From the NCBI GenBank assembly GCA_052103955.1, contig JBQELO010000009.1, forward strand, positions 77,083-141,082: a stretch of 64,000 nucleotides of DNA, read 5' to 3'. A program made the translations under genes and the position numbers. How positions within the stretch are numbered: position 1 is the first letter of the stretch; each line of letters begins with the position of its first letter. Of this stretch, positions 36,001 through 43,597 are shown piece after piece. Source of the DNA: Paenalcaligenes sp052103955 (GTDB taxonomy: Bacteria > Pseudomonadota > Gammaproteobacteria > Burkholderiales > Burkholderiaceae_B). The notes under the pieces were generated by a model. The model worked only from the letters and a program-made list of their open reading frames with translations, ran no database searches and was not told the origin of the DNA.

Positions 36001-39000
36001 TGTAGGGGTAAAGAGCGGATGTTTAAGTTTTTTGCGCCAAGTATCGAATTTCAACCACTCTGCCTCCGGGGCAGCGACAGCAACGAGAATTTGGCTCCAA
36101 ATATGCGCGATCTCATCGCCAGTTGTGGAATATTTTTCGTACGATTGAGCCTCAGCCTGATTGGCTCCATCCCGGGCCTGATCGATGGCTGCCGAAAGGA
36201 CGGCTGGAGCGACTGTCCTGAGCAGCACCACCACCCACAAATCATGCCACGGCAACAATGCACCAATGTCACGCTTGTATCGTTCAGCGTCAGAGCCATA
36301 ACCTCCATGCTTGCTCTTTAAGGCCTTCTTAATTTCCGGCTCTGCAGGTTCGGTGAGGTTAACCGAACGTCCACGCAGTTTTGCTCGCAGTGAGTACGCA
36401 CGTAGATACGCAAGGCGTCGATCATGTCCGTCAGAAAAGCGAGTAGCCAATCCTCTGGGAGCCTGTTTTGGTAGATATCGGTCAAGCACTCTCGCCAAGT
36501 CTCGTCTAGAAGCAGTGCGAAGCCTGACTGCTGCAGCGATTAACTCAGAGACTGCAATCAGGCGCGTGTCCTCTCCACGCCAGTCGCCCGGTGCTTCTAA
36601 TTTTACGTGTTTGCTTACAAGTAAGGCCGTCGCTCGTTGGACTGCTTCTCGGGGCGGAACGCGACCAATTGCACTAAGCTCCATAGTGATGGCTAGGATG
36701 AGGCCCAAATCATTGCCGGCTTCATGCGCTAGTTCGTCAAGATCCGTGAACCTACCTGCGTCGACCAGTCTGCGAGCTAGAAGGCGCCCAACACGGAAGG
36801 ATACCTCTCTTGGCACCCATCGTCTCAACTGCTGGGCGCACATGGCAGCACCGTGAAGGTTTAGTTCGGCAAACTGCAATGCCGCAATGTCTTCGTCGTC
36901 TATCGAGGTCCGATCCAAATGATCTCCCTCTCGGCCCTTTCGCGAGCGGCTCCAATGCCCCACCCACTCGTAAGCGAACCTAAGTCGTGAGCGAGCATCT
37001 CCGAGGAGTTGCGGACTGCTTGATAACAAAGCGGCTTCGTAGGCATGCTCAGACCCTGTCCATGAACCGCCAGTGATCAGCCGCCGCGAGACCTGCTCAA
37101 GAACTTGATTGGGTTCGAGAAAACGAGCGGCGAGATCGGTATTCCGGCTTAACAAATTTTGCTGGCGTTCGTCCGTTGCTGCTTCGCCACCAGCTTTCAT
37201 CGCCAACTTGATGGCTTCAAAATAGCGCTTGCTTCTTAGTGCGGCCTTGAGAGCAAATTGCAATCGTTGAAGCTCGACATCTCGTTTCGCAATTGCGCTT
37301 CCTTGAGGAAGTGCCTCACTGGTAAGTGCCAGTGCTACGAGTTCGTCAAACAAACCTGCTTCCAACATCAAAGCAGGAAGCACGGCAGCTGCGTAAGCGC
37401 TCTCAACAGCGAGAGGTTTTAGTCGGGAAATGAAGGCGTTCAGTTCACTTCCAGATGGTCTAAAGCGCTCCCTGAACCAAGTTTCGGTTGGCTCATCCCT
37501 AAACTGAACTGCATCTTCGCGAACAATCAAAGGCCGTTGCAAATCATTTGCAATGCTGCGGACAAGCTCAACGCGGACACCGGCCGTGGTCGCGACGATT
37601 TCGAGTGGCACAAATGGTCGCAATGTCGCGAGTGCGGCGCATACAAGGTCGATTTTCTGCTGCTCGCATGCAGAAAAATCCCGCGCTTTTGCTACTGCCT
37701 TCTCCAGCAATTCCTTGATCGTGTCTTCTACCGTGCGGGGAGTTGGCCCGAGCTGGGCTAGAACCTCTTTGATGGTATTTCCTACGGCTAGCGCGGTGCT
37801 TTGTACGCGAGGATTGTGGGAGGTCAAACGGTGGAATTCCCGCACATCAGCAGACGTAGCATCGGGAAAATGGGCACGTAATTTTGCTGCGGTTTCCGAC
37901 TCTGAAAACGGCAGCAAGGTTATCAGCGCCACCTCAGGGGGGGGTGCGAGGCTTTCCACCCGATAAGGGCGAGCAGTAAGCACCAAGCGGACGTTGGCAG
38001 GTAGTTTCTCACGCAAGAGCAGGCGCGGAAAACTGGGCCCATCAGAAGCCTCTTGAGAGGCAGCTTCAGCATTATCTGCGGCATCAATGACGATGAGTAG
38101 TAAGCCATCGCCGCTATTGGTTAGCTGATCAGCGGTTTGGCGAATGCGACTTACAAAGGCGCGAACATAAGCGCTATCATCAGCCTTATTTGACGGAAGG
38201 AGCGGATCACAAAGTCCCGCTGATGCCATCTCGTTAACGATTTGTACGAGGCCATCTCGAGGCCTATGACGATACTCACTTGCGCTCCTGTACCCGCCAT
38301 TCCCAAAACAATCATAGACGAAGCCAAAGCTGCCGAAGGGTAGCTGCTCGGGAAGCGTCGTGGCTGTGATTGACTTGCCTACACCGCCTTCGGCTTGGAT
38401 TATTATCGGGTGCGCAGAAGCGACAATCTCCGCCACGATCAATGACAGTTGTTCTCGCAGCACGATTAGCGGGGGCGTCTCTATAAGCGAGGGTGCAGGA
38501 AAAAAGCTGTGTTCTCGTGCGCCTATTGAATCCAGAACGTCTTGGCGTCTGATTTGCGGATTACGCTCAAACTCTGTCGTAGCCTTCCGAGCAACTAGGT
38601 CTTTGAGCTGGAGCGGGGCATCCTTGTCGCTGTCGGGGAGGTATGTTCCGAGGCCCTGTTCCAGCAGGGAACGTTGTGTGAGAAAGTCGGGAACGCTTGG
38701 TATAAGCTTAACAAGCTTCGCGAAGCCTTGAAGCACCGATCCCTTTAGCGATAGCTTTTCCCGAAAATACTTAGAACGCTCACTTTCTTGGCCTTCCGCT
38801 AGGTCGGAGAGGGCATCAAATACCGTTGCCGCAATAGGCCTATTTGTCTCGAACTCGAAACGAAAGCGCTTGCTGACATCATCCGCCCCATAGGCTCTTA
38901 CGAGCTTTTCGTAGCGTGCCGAGAAGCCTACAAGGGTCTTCGTCAGGCCGCTATCCGTCCATTCTTTGGCTGGGTAAAGTGTCGAATGCTTGAATTGGCG

Positions 39001-39225
39001 ATAGCAGATTTGGGATGCCGAACCCGGGTCGGTACTTCCATAGTAAAGCGCTAGGTCAATAACATTCAGTCCATCGGTTATTTCCTCATCGGGCGAGGTT
39101 CCTTCTATCGTAACTGCTACCAGGGAGGTTCCTAGCTGTAGAAGTTCAAGGCACAAACGCGCGGCGCGTAGATAATGAAATTGATCGCCATCCCTACTGT
39201 GTCTTACAAGATCCGCTTGTGCCAT
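32923..39225 (-). CDS. Giant Avs-like STAND NTPase with N-terminal PD-(D/E)xK-like nuclease
   Basis: A 2100-residue protein. The N-terminal ~130 residues read as a Cap4/Mrr-like nuclease: Glu41 in VTIEG, Asp57 in NVIDLALYYG, and Gln77-x-Lys79 in YRQFKHS, the spacing of a D...QxK active site. The NTPase has Walker A EGGVGKS (279-285) and Walker B LLLIVIDAADNA (Asp381), with VRLVLTARP as a sensor-like strand. The remaining ~1500 residues are Ala/Leu/Arg-rich helical repeats, ending in a mixed domain. This plan matches the antiviral Avs family, in which the repeats sense phage proteins such as terminase or portal and unleash the nuclease. It is not classified to an Avs type here. Confidence 0.82.
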   Translation of the reverse strand: MAQADLVRHSRDGDQFHYLRAARLCLELLQLGTSLVAVTIEGTSPDEEITDGLNVIDLALYYGSTDPGSASQICYRQFKHSTLYPAKEWTDSGLTKTLVGFSARYEKLVRAYGADDVSKRFRFEFETNRPIAATVFDALSDLAEGQESERSKYFREKLSLKGSVLQGFAKLVKLIPSVPDFLTQRSLLEQGLGTYLPDSDKDAPLQLKDLVARKATTEFERNPQIRRQDVLDSIGAREHSFFPAPSLIETPPLIVLREQLSLIVAEIVASAHPIIIQAEGGVGKSITATTLPEQLPFGSFGFVYDCFGNGGYRSASEYRHRPRDGLVQIVNEMASAGLCDPLLPSNKADDSAYVRAFVSRIRQTADQLTNSGDGLLLIVIDAADNAEAASQEASDGPSFPRLLLREKLPANVRLVLTARPYRVESLAPPPEVALITLLPFSESETAAKLRAHFPDATSADVREFHRLTSHNPRVQSTALAVGNTIKEVLAQLGPTPRTVEDTIKELLEKAVAKARDFSACEQQKIDLVCAALATLRPFVPLEIVATTAGVRVELVRSIANDLQRPLIVREDAVQFRDEPTETWFRERFRPSGSELNAFISRLKPLAVESAYAAAVLPALMLEAGLFDELVALALTSEALPQGSAIAKRDVELQRLQFALKAALRSKRYFEAIKLAMKAGGEAATDERQQNLLSRNTDLAARFLEPNQVLEQVSRRLITGGSWTGSEHAYEAALLSSSPQLLGDARSRLRFAYEWVGHWSRSRKGREGDHLDRTSIDDEDIAALQFAELNLHGAAMCAQQLRRWVPREVSFRVGRLLARRLVDAGRFTDLDELAHEAGNDLGLILAITMELSAIGRVPPREAVQRATALLVSKHVKLEAPGDWRGEDTRLIAVSELIAAAVRLRTASRRDLARVLDRYLPKQAPRGLATRFSDGHDRRLAYLRAYSLRAKLRGRSVNLTEPAEPEIKKALKSKHGGYGSDAERYKRDIGALLPWHDLWVVVLLRTVAPAVLSAAIDQARDGANQAEAQSYEKYSTTGDEIAHIWSQILVAVAAPEAEWLKFDTWRKKLKHPLFTPTLTAIARRAASLGLHSFALDIAAEAYKLGAGEREEADSKADALISVCRSVLTSSEAEARQYFNEAIVVASRIGSENLHRWEAILHLASASAAVPMDDPERAYQFARAAELTYEYVARDKHFPWSHTVEALTGLSHRSGPAIVSRWLDRNFGNEFRILPELVEALRDSGHLDPIASLCLLPMRGWWNLPAVLNAALNGADGKAERTSIATAFLRYARFSGGGASDWRKIGKTLDALELPSTIAYGMIEATTRSEELGQRNGTTHSTGKQAINWAAVFNETDLLDPFGMNGAFARYKKLDRGFDSSRFYDAAIGRLKAGSEANFLDVLARSGTVGRYELRGLLGVIPTSWKSRVSVAPAIQALVKQVYRLECFSISASRYYQPLPHELASETSGLTVQELLAEAVDAIGQTTVPSGANDLFQLVGVLAALLSVEQAREALSFALNLLEPLYEVSDGDGPWSIELVPPSTVEASVAGYLWVALGSPEAERRWNAAHSIRMLASLDRTVVIDHLMKFASQKSAGPFVDAELRFYDLHAMQWLAISLARAAQESPATIARCKNYLLDQTSPNNRHVLIRSFAAEALLTLHKSKKILLEKGQVDALSAVNKSKFPVVDSKGFDRIRKGRSIERKWDEYRFHFGLDFPKYFLSPLGRAFAISDTEMKIEAEKIIRDDWGLDDDGGYNKDVRATREYFRDKARRIRGEASAVDDLQFYLSYHATMTLAGKLLDEHPLHEDLQEPDDDWRTFRRWLRSQGLTRSDGLWLADRRDTSPTECVSLPAIKDEDWPSSLDDEKVDGFSLLPNGRVVTSGRWAVCASRRQQKISVRSALVSKDTAPALVRALQSHEDRYDHRLPYSDEQESDISNGNYILRGWIFELGRDEEGLDKFDGWAADVGHRTLAPSENIVALLGLEADATGRTWQLDGTVACVSEIWSEGSPDEDGRHDHGRRVIAHPSLIDSLLKETNMSLVVEVRAERRRAYSRYDSLRESEVRDARSTTQIILFEEGKEPVSVRSDLKPRPQARRRSKGRR

Positions 39226-39573
39226 GACTTAGCACCAAGAAGTTAAGGATGGGAGCATGGCTACAGCTAGTTCGCCTGTATATCGTTTCTCAATCAACCT
39301 GACAGACACCGATGCCCCCTAAAATTATAACCTGAGTGATGTCGCTTACCTTTGATAATTAGGCAACGGAGCAGCCGCCTTCAAACGTAGATACATTATA
39401 TCCGAACGATCGGCCAACTGCAGATCGCTTCGCCATAACCCATCGTTCCGGTTTCCCCGCATTTCCGACTTTGACGGCTCCAAGCGCTGGCTGCAAGATG
39501 GGTCCCCTTTCAGGGAGTCGAACAACGACCCTGCGTGGCAATGATGGAGATAGCCGCTACATAAACATAAGTC
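39226..39573. other. Gap upstream of the Avs-like gene
   Basis: Likely holds the promoter of the Avs-like gene near 39230-39330. A minus-strand frame (39359-39541) starts MPRRVVVRLPERGP and is Arg-rich, but matches nothing I recognise; it may be part of the same decayed mobile DNA as the recombinase remnant next to it. Confidence 0.35.
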
Positions 39574-39765
39574 TCAGCTCTTGGCGACACGGTCCCCGCC
39601 GCGCAGAGCCCTTCGATATTGCTTAAACTCAAGCCACGGTGCGCTCTTCCCGCTCGCCGCTTCTTCACAGATGGCATGACACGCGGGCTACTGAAACACG
39701 TCGAGCTGCAAGTCCAGATCCTTGTTCTCTGCGGAGCACCATTCGTAACTGATTCGCTGTTTCAT
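39574..39765 (-). pseudogene. Serine recombinase (resolvase/invertase) N-terminal remnant
   Basis: Reading from the ATG at 39765, SAENKDLDLQLDVFQ aligns with the STDDQNLDLQLDAL segment of Tn3-type resolvases/invertases. After an in-frame TAG (where family members have Ala-Ala/Gly-Cys), CHAICEEAASGKSA and LRGGDRV match the EEAASGKSA...LRAGD block. The catalytic Ser region is degraded (SYEWCS for YARVST) and the frame ends before the DNA-binding domain. It marks an older transposon now decayed. Confidence 0.7.
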
Positions 39766-39876
39766 TTACACGATCGGGATGTTAAAAATTGACGAGAATA
39801 TTAACTCGAGATTTTTGTTTCCGAGGTCTCGTATATCATTTTTTAGCTTGTTCGCCCCCAATTACCAACCTAAAAA

Positions 39877-40629
39877 CTACTTCCGCCTAATATCTAGGTA
39901 TGCCATTTCAATGATCTTTTCAAGTGTCTTTTGCAGACTGAATCCATAGTGTCGAGGCAAAGCATCTAACCTCTCTTTAGACTCTCTTCTTATATGAGAG
40001 TTTACAGCCCTGACATCATCCGATCTACGTAGCTGCCTCTGCCTCCATGCCTTAGAAATATTCGTCCTAAACAGAGTAAGTTCAGATGGACTGCATTTCC
40101 AAGTCTGTAGAGCAGCGTAAAAAGCCATTACTTGCTCTAACTCATTATGCGGTTCTAGCCAAAATAATAAAGGTATTGGGGCAACATCATCGCCAAGGGG
40201 AGCTTCTTGAGCCTCAGCTTTATTAATGAGTTCGATCTTACTCTCATGGAATTTTAGTAAATAATCCCAAGCCCACTGGCATGCGTCATCATTGCCTGGC
40301 TTAAGCCACGGAAGAGGCTTTACTCTTTTTTGAGCATCTACATAATCTCTCTCCAAGAGAGAAAGATTATGGGCTTTTCCATTAATGTCGGAAGAGTCAT
40401 CGATTCTAGTAAGCAGCAAATCATACCGAGCCTTGTGATCCTGAGGAGTCACATACTCCGACTCTTCATGCGCGGCCGATAACCCCTTACGAAGCAGGGA
40501 TATATTCAACTTTGGTGCCATCAACAAAAAAAAGAACAGACAAGCCCTCTCATCTTTACTCAACCACTCCACCCTTTCTAAGGGCAGCAAGTGTTGTACT
40601 CTCAAATCTCTCAAATGGGCACTGGCCAT
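39877..40629 (-). CDS. Unknown 250-residue protein
   Basis: Not recognised. The protein is soluble-looking, helical and rich in Leu, Arg and Glu, with a hydrophobic patch CLFFFLLM (~30-37) too short and charged-flanked to be a clear membrane helix. Tryptophan-rich segments (PLPWLKPGNDDACQWAWDYLL; LFWLEPHNELEQVM) and a basic region (KAWRQRQLRRSDDVRAVNSHIRRESKERL) stand out; the C-terminus ends in MAYLDIRRK. It stands alone, divergent from a decayed XRE regulator, in AT-richer DNA than the Avs gene. A role in defence is possible from location only. Confidence 0.7.
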   Translation of the reverse strand: MASAHLRDLRVQHLLPLERVEWLSKDERACLFFFLLMAPKLNISLLRKGLSAAHEESEYVTPQDHKARYDLLLTRIDDSSDINGKAHNLSLLERDYVDAQKRVKPLPWLKPGNDDACQWAWDYLLKFHESKIELINKAEAQEAPLGDDVAPIPLLFWLEPHNELEQVMAFYAALQTWKCSPSELTLFRTNISKAWRQRQLRRSDDVRAVNSHIRRESKERLDALPRHYGFSLQKTLEKIIEMAYLDIRRK

Positions 40630-40697
40630 CTTCTGCAGTTCTTTGCTTTGAGGACATCCAGAAAAGTAATCTGATAACTCCTTCCTTAACTCACGAT

Positions 40698-40905
40698 GTG
40701 AGCCAACCTCTGATAACTCTCTCTTTTGGCCAGGCAGTTAAGGCCTACCGCATTGCCGCAGGCATGACGCAAGAAGAGCTCGCTGATGAATATTATCGCT
40801 ATCAGTAAGGCTTTAGGCGTTTTGCCGTCTGAGCTGATGATGGTGCTGGATGTGGTGGTTTCTAAGCCTATCGTTCAAAGAAAACAACAAGAGACGACTT
40901 CTTAA
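40698..40905 (+). pseudogene. Decayed XRE-family regulator
   Basis: From a GTG at 40698 the frame reads ...LSFGQAVKAYRIAAGMTQEELAD, the first two helices of a Cro/CI-type HTH. It then stops (YYRYQ then TAA at 40806-40808). In the next frame the text resumes as IIAISKALGVLPSELM and ends at 40905, the normal last helix of the same fold. About 25 codons holding the recognition helix are deleted and the frame is shifted, so the protein is inactive. Confidence 0.75.
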
Positions 40906-41064
40906 AAAACCATAACCTAGTTTATAAAAGATAAAAAACACAGACCACAACATCTCTATACGTCCCCTTTCGATGTCACAAGAGCAAAGGATACCGGACT
41001 CTCTTGACCCACCCTAGGTGATTGGCCTTTACTTAATGATGAAACACAACAAACAATAGGTTAG

Positions 41065-41751
41065 ATGACTGAAAGACAGGAGTGGCTGGTGTCTCGTATA
41101 AATTTGAAAGTGCCCTTCGCACAGAAAGATCAGGCTAAAGAATTAGGAGCTCGTTGGGATTCGGAACAAAAAACCTGGTACATCCCACCAGGAACTGATC
41201 CAACTCAATTCACGCGCTGGATGCCGCAACCCCATACAGCATCAACATTGACCTCTGATGATTACTCTGTGTACACAGTCAGAGCGTCACATTACTTCAT
41301 TGCCAAATCACATACAGTATGTTGGCGCTGCAAAGAAATGACAGCTGTTTTTGCATTTGCGCTTCCGCCTGAACATGAAATTCATGAATGGGAAGATGAC
41401 GATACTGACTACTGGTACTCACCTGAGGGTTTCAGTATTCTTTCAATGGTTGATGGCCTAACGGCCTCCGCACTCAACTCTGTACAAAGGTTGACGAAAA
41501 ACTATCGTATGGCATACAGCAAAAAAGCTGGCGCCCGATATTTTATGAACCATTGTGAACACTGTAATGCCACGCAGGGGGATTTTTACATGCATAATGA
41601 ACCTGGCGGGGCCTTTTTCCCAACTACTGAATGGGAGGCTCAACGTATCCAACTTTACCCTGTAGATTCTCCTTTTATGGGTAACGGTGATACTGGATTA
41701 CATTCAGAAGACTATTTCTACGATGTCATGCAAATTCAATCAGCTCTTTAG
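41065..41751 (+). CDS. DUF5710 protein with zinc-ribbon-like cysteine pairs
   Basis: A 228-residue protein. Residues ~12-48 (NLKVPFAQKDQAKELGARWD, then KTWYIPPG) match DUF5710, a small domain common in mobile-element proteins such as primases and antirestriction proteins. The C-terminal part has two Cys pairs (CWRC ~87-90 and CEHC ~171-174), suggesting one zinc site. No enzyme motif is visible. It ends at a strong terminator and is thus separate from the Zur operon downstream. Confidence 0.75.
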   Translation: MTERQEWLVSRINLKVPFAQKDQAKELGARWDSEQKTWYIPPGTDPTQFTRWMPQPHTASTLTSDDYSVYTVRASHYFIAKSHTVCWRCKEMTAVFAFALPPEHEIHEWEDDDTDYWYSPEGFSILSMVDGLTASALNSVQRLTKNYRMAYSKKAGARYFMNHCEHCNATQGDFYMHNEPGGAFFPTTEWEAQRIQLYPVDSPFMGNGDTGLHSEDYFYDVMQIQSAL

Positions 41752-41759
41752 ATAGAAAT

Positions 41760-41784
41760 AACCGGCAAGCAGCCGGTTTTTTTT
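41760..41784 (+). terminator. Rho-independent terminator after the DUF5710 gene
   Basis: Stem AACCGGC/GCCGGTT (41760-41766 with 41772-41778), a 5-base loop, and a run of eight or more T. It isolates the DUF5710 gene from the zur promoter. Confidence 0.93.
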
Positions 41785-41839
41785 ATTGAGCAGGAGCTCC
41801 ATCCATATCGCTGTAAGGACATAACTTTGCTTTTTAAAT

Positions 41840-41857
41840 GTTATGTTATAACATAAC
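41840..41857. promoter_or_regulatory. Zur box upstream of zur operon
   Basis: GTTATGTTATAACATAAC is a perfect 18-base palindrome, 26 bases before the zur ATG. It keeps the TGTTATANTATAACA core of the gammaproteobacterial Zur consensus. Its place implies Zur represses its own operon when zinc is sufficient. No second copy was found inside the operon, so this site probably governs the entire run of genes to at least hisI. Confidence 0.85.
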
Positions 41858-41882
41858 ACTAAATTAACGATGTGTAGGTGCA

Positions 41883-42296
41883 ATGAAACTCACCATCAAT
41901 CAGCAACGAGTCCTTAAGACATTGCGACAGTCAGACTCACCCTTAAGCGCTTATGCACTACTAGACAAACTGCGGGAACACGGCTTAACGGCCCCAACGC
42001 AGGTTTATCGAGCGCTTAAGCGTTTGGAAACTTACGGGCTTGTCCATCGTCTGGAATCCATCAATGCGTATGTAGCCTGTTCACCGTCCAAGGCTTGTCA
42101 TAAAGGAATGAAAGCCTTTGCTATCTGCGATGAGTGTGGCCATGTTGATGAGCTGATAGATGAAGCCTTGTGTCGATCTGTCGAACGTTGGACAAAAGCT
42201 CATGCTTTTGTCTTGCGAAGTTCCACGATTGAACTGCGTGGTAAGTGCGCTAATTGTGTTGAGGTTGGCATCCGCCTGCCTCAACGGATGTCCTAA
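41883..42296 (+). CDS. zur: Zinc uptake regulator Zur (Fur family)
   Basis: A 137-residue Fur-family repressor. The winged helix spans ~1-75 (LTINQQRVLKTLRQSDSPLSA, then APTQVYRALKRLETYGLVHRLES). The dimer domain has two structural Cys pairs (CDEC and CANC) and a regulatory Cys-rich stretch CSPSKACHKG. The NAYVACSP segment is more like Zur than Fur, and the Zur-type palindrome plus zinc-sparing genes downstream support zinc as corepressor. It is the first gene of the operon. Confidence 0.92.
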   Translation: MKLTINQQRVLKTLRQSDSPLSAYALLDKLREHGLTAPTQVYRALKRLETYGLVHRLESINAYVACSPSKACHKGMKAFAICDECGHVDELIDEALCRSVERWTKAHAFVLRSSTIELRGKCANCVEVGIRLPQRMS

Positions 42297-42312
42297 TGAC
42301 AAAGAGAGCGAG

Positions 42313-43533
42313 ATGATAATTTCTGAAGTAACCCAGGGAGGTCAACCCTCCAGAATTCCTGTGACCGTTTTGTCGGGATTTTTAGGTGCAGGAAAAACGA
42401 CCCTATTGAACCATATCCTGAACAATCGCGAAGGCCGCCGCGTGGCCGTCATTGTGAACGATATGAGCGAGGTCAATATTGATGCTGCTCTGGTTCGTGA
42501 CGGCGGTGCCGAGCTATCGCGCACGGATGAAAAGCTGGTGGAAATGAGCAACGGCTGTATTTGCTGCACCTTACGCGAGGACCTGCTGCTGGAGGTCGAC
42601 CGTCTGGCCAAGGAAGGACGGTTTGATCAGCTGGTGATTGAATCCACTGGCATCTCAGAGCCACTGCCCGTGGCTGAAACCTTTACCTTTGAAGGCGAGG
42701 ATGGCCGTTGCCTGGGTGAAGTCGCCCGCTTGGACACCATGGTTACGGTGGTGGATGCCTTTAACTTCCTACGTGACTACAGCTCGCAAGACAGCATTCA
42801 GTCCCGAGGCGAATCCTTGGGTGAAGAGGATGAGCGCACCGTTGTCGATTTGCTTATTGATCAGATTGAGTTTTGTGACGTAATCGTACTCAACAAGACC
42901 GATTTGATCAGTAAGCAAGAACGCGAACGTTTAATGGCGATTTTAAAGAGCCTGAATCCCCGTGCCCGTATTGAAATCGCTGAGTTTGGCCAGGTTGCTT
43001 TGGATAAGGTCCTTAACACGGGTTTATTCGATTTTGAAGAAGCCTCAAAGGCACCAGGCTGGCTCCAAGAATTGTGTGGAACACATACCCCCGAGACAGA
43101 AGAGTACGGTATTCGTAACTTCGTTTACCACGCACGCCGCCCCTTTCACCCAGAACGTTTTCTGGATCTTATTCAGAGCGAATGGCCGGGTGTGGTTCGC
43201 TCTAAAGGTTTTTTCTGGTTAGCTCACTATCCGACTCTGGCCGGTTCTTGGTCTCAGGCCGGTGCCGTGGCGAGGTATCACGTTGCCGGTAACTGGTGGG
43301 CATCCATGCCACCAGAGCGTTGGCCACACGATCCTGAAACTCTCGCCTTGATTAAAGAAAAATGGGATGACCGTGTGGGGGATGCTCGTCAAGAGCTGGT
43401 CCTTATCGGCATCGATATGGATGAAGCGGCACTGCGATCCCGTTTTGATGCATGCCTGCTCAATGACGTAGAAATGGCGCAAGGCCCAAGCCTTTGGACA
43501 AGTTGGTCCAACCCTTTCCCTGATTGGCCGTAA
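42313..43533 (+). CDS. zigA: ZigA-type zinc metallochaperone GTPase (COG0523)
   Basis: A 406-residue G3E GTPase. Walker A GFLGAGKTT is at 22-30, the CxCC metal motif is SNGCICCTLREDLL (~75), then ESTGISEP and NKTD. The C-terminal CobW_C domain contains HARRPFHPERF. COG0523 proteins of this branch help deliver zinc to client enzymes during zinc starvation and are regular Zur targets. The start is the ATG at 42313 with AGAG upstream, 16 bases after zur; the frame is open upstream but overlaps zur. Confidence 0.92.
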   Translation: MIISEVTQGGQPSRIPVTVLSGFLGAGKTTLLNHILNNREGRRVAVIVNDMSEVNIDAALVRDGGAELSRTDEKLVEMSNGCICCTLREDLLLEVDRLAKEGRFDQLVIESTGISEPLPVAETFTFEGEDGRCLGEVARLDTMVTVVDAFNFLRDYSSQDSIQSRGESLGEEDERTVVDLLIDQIEFCDVIVLNKTDLISKQERERLMAILKSLNPRARIEIAEFGQVALDKVLNTGLFDFEEASKAPGWLQELCGTHTPETEEYGIRNFVYHARRPFHPERFLDLIQSEWPGVVRSKGFFWLAHYPTLAGSWSQAGAVARYHVAGNWWASMPPERWPHDPETLALIKEKWDDRVGDARQELVLIGIDMDEAALRSRFDACLLNDVEMAQGPSLWTSWSNPFPDWP

Positions 43534-43597
43534 TGACCCTACTAGGCCTTTCTACCTCTAATGCGTCGTGGAAAGGCTGTTGCATTGGATGTTGAAT

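Noticed and set aside
33515..38731. Many plus-strand frames of 60-180 codons within the Avs-like gene
   Set aside because: All are antisense to one uninterrupted 2100-codon frame with recognisable motifs; none looks like a protein family.
42160..42312. Longer N-terminus for zigA
   Set aside because: The upstream open stretch overlaps zur out of frame and does not resemble COG0523 starts; ATG 42313 has its own ribosome site.
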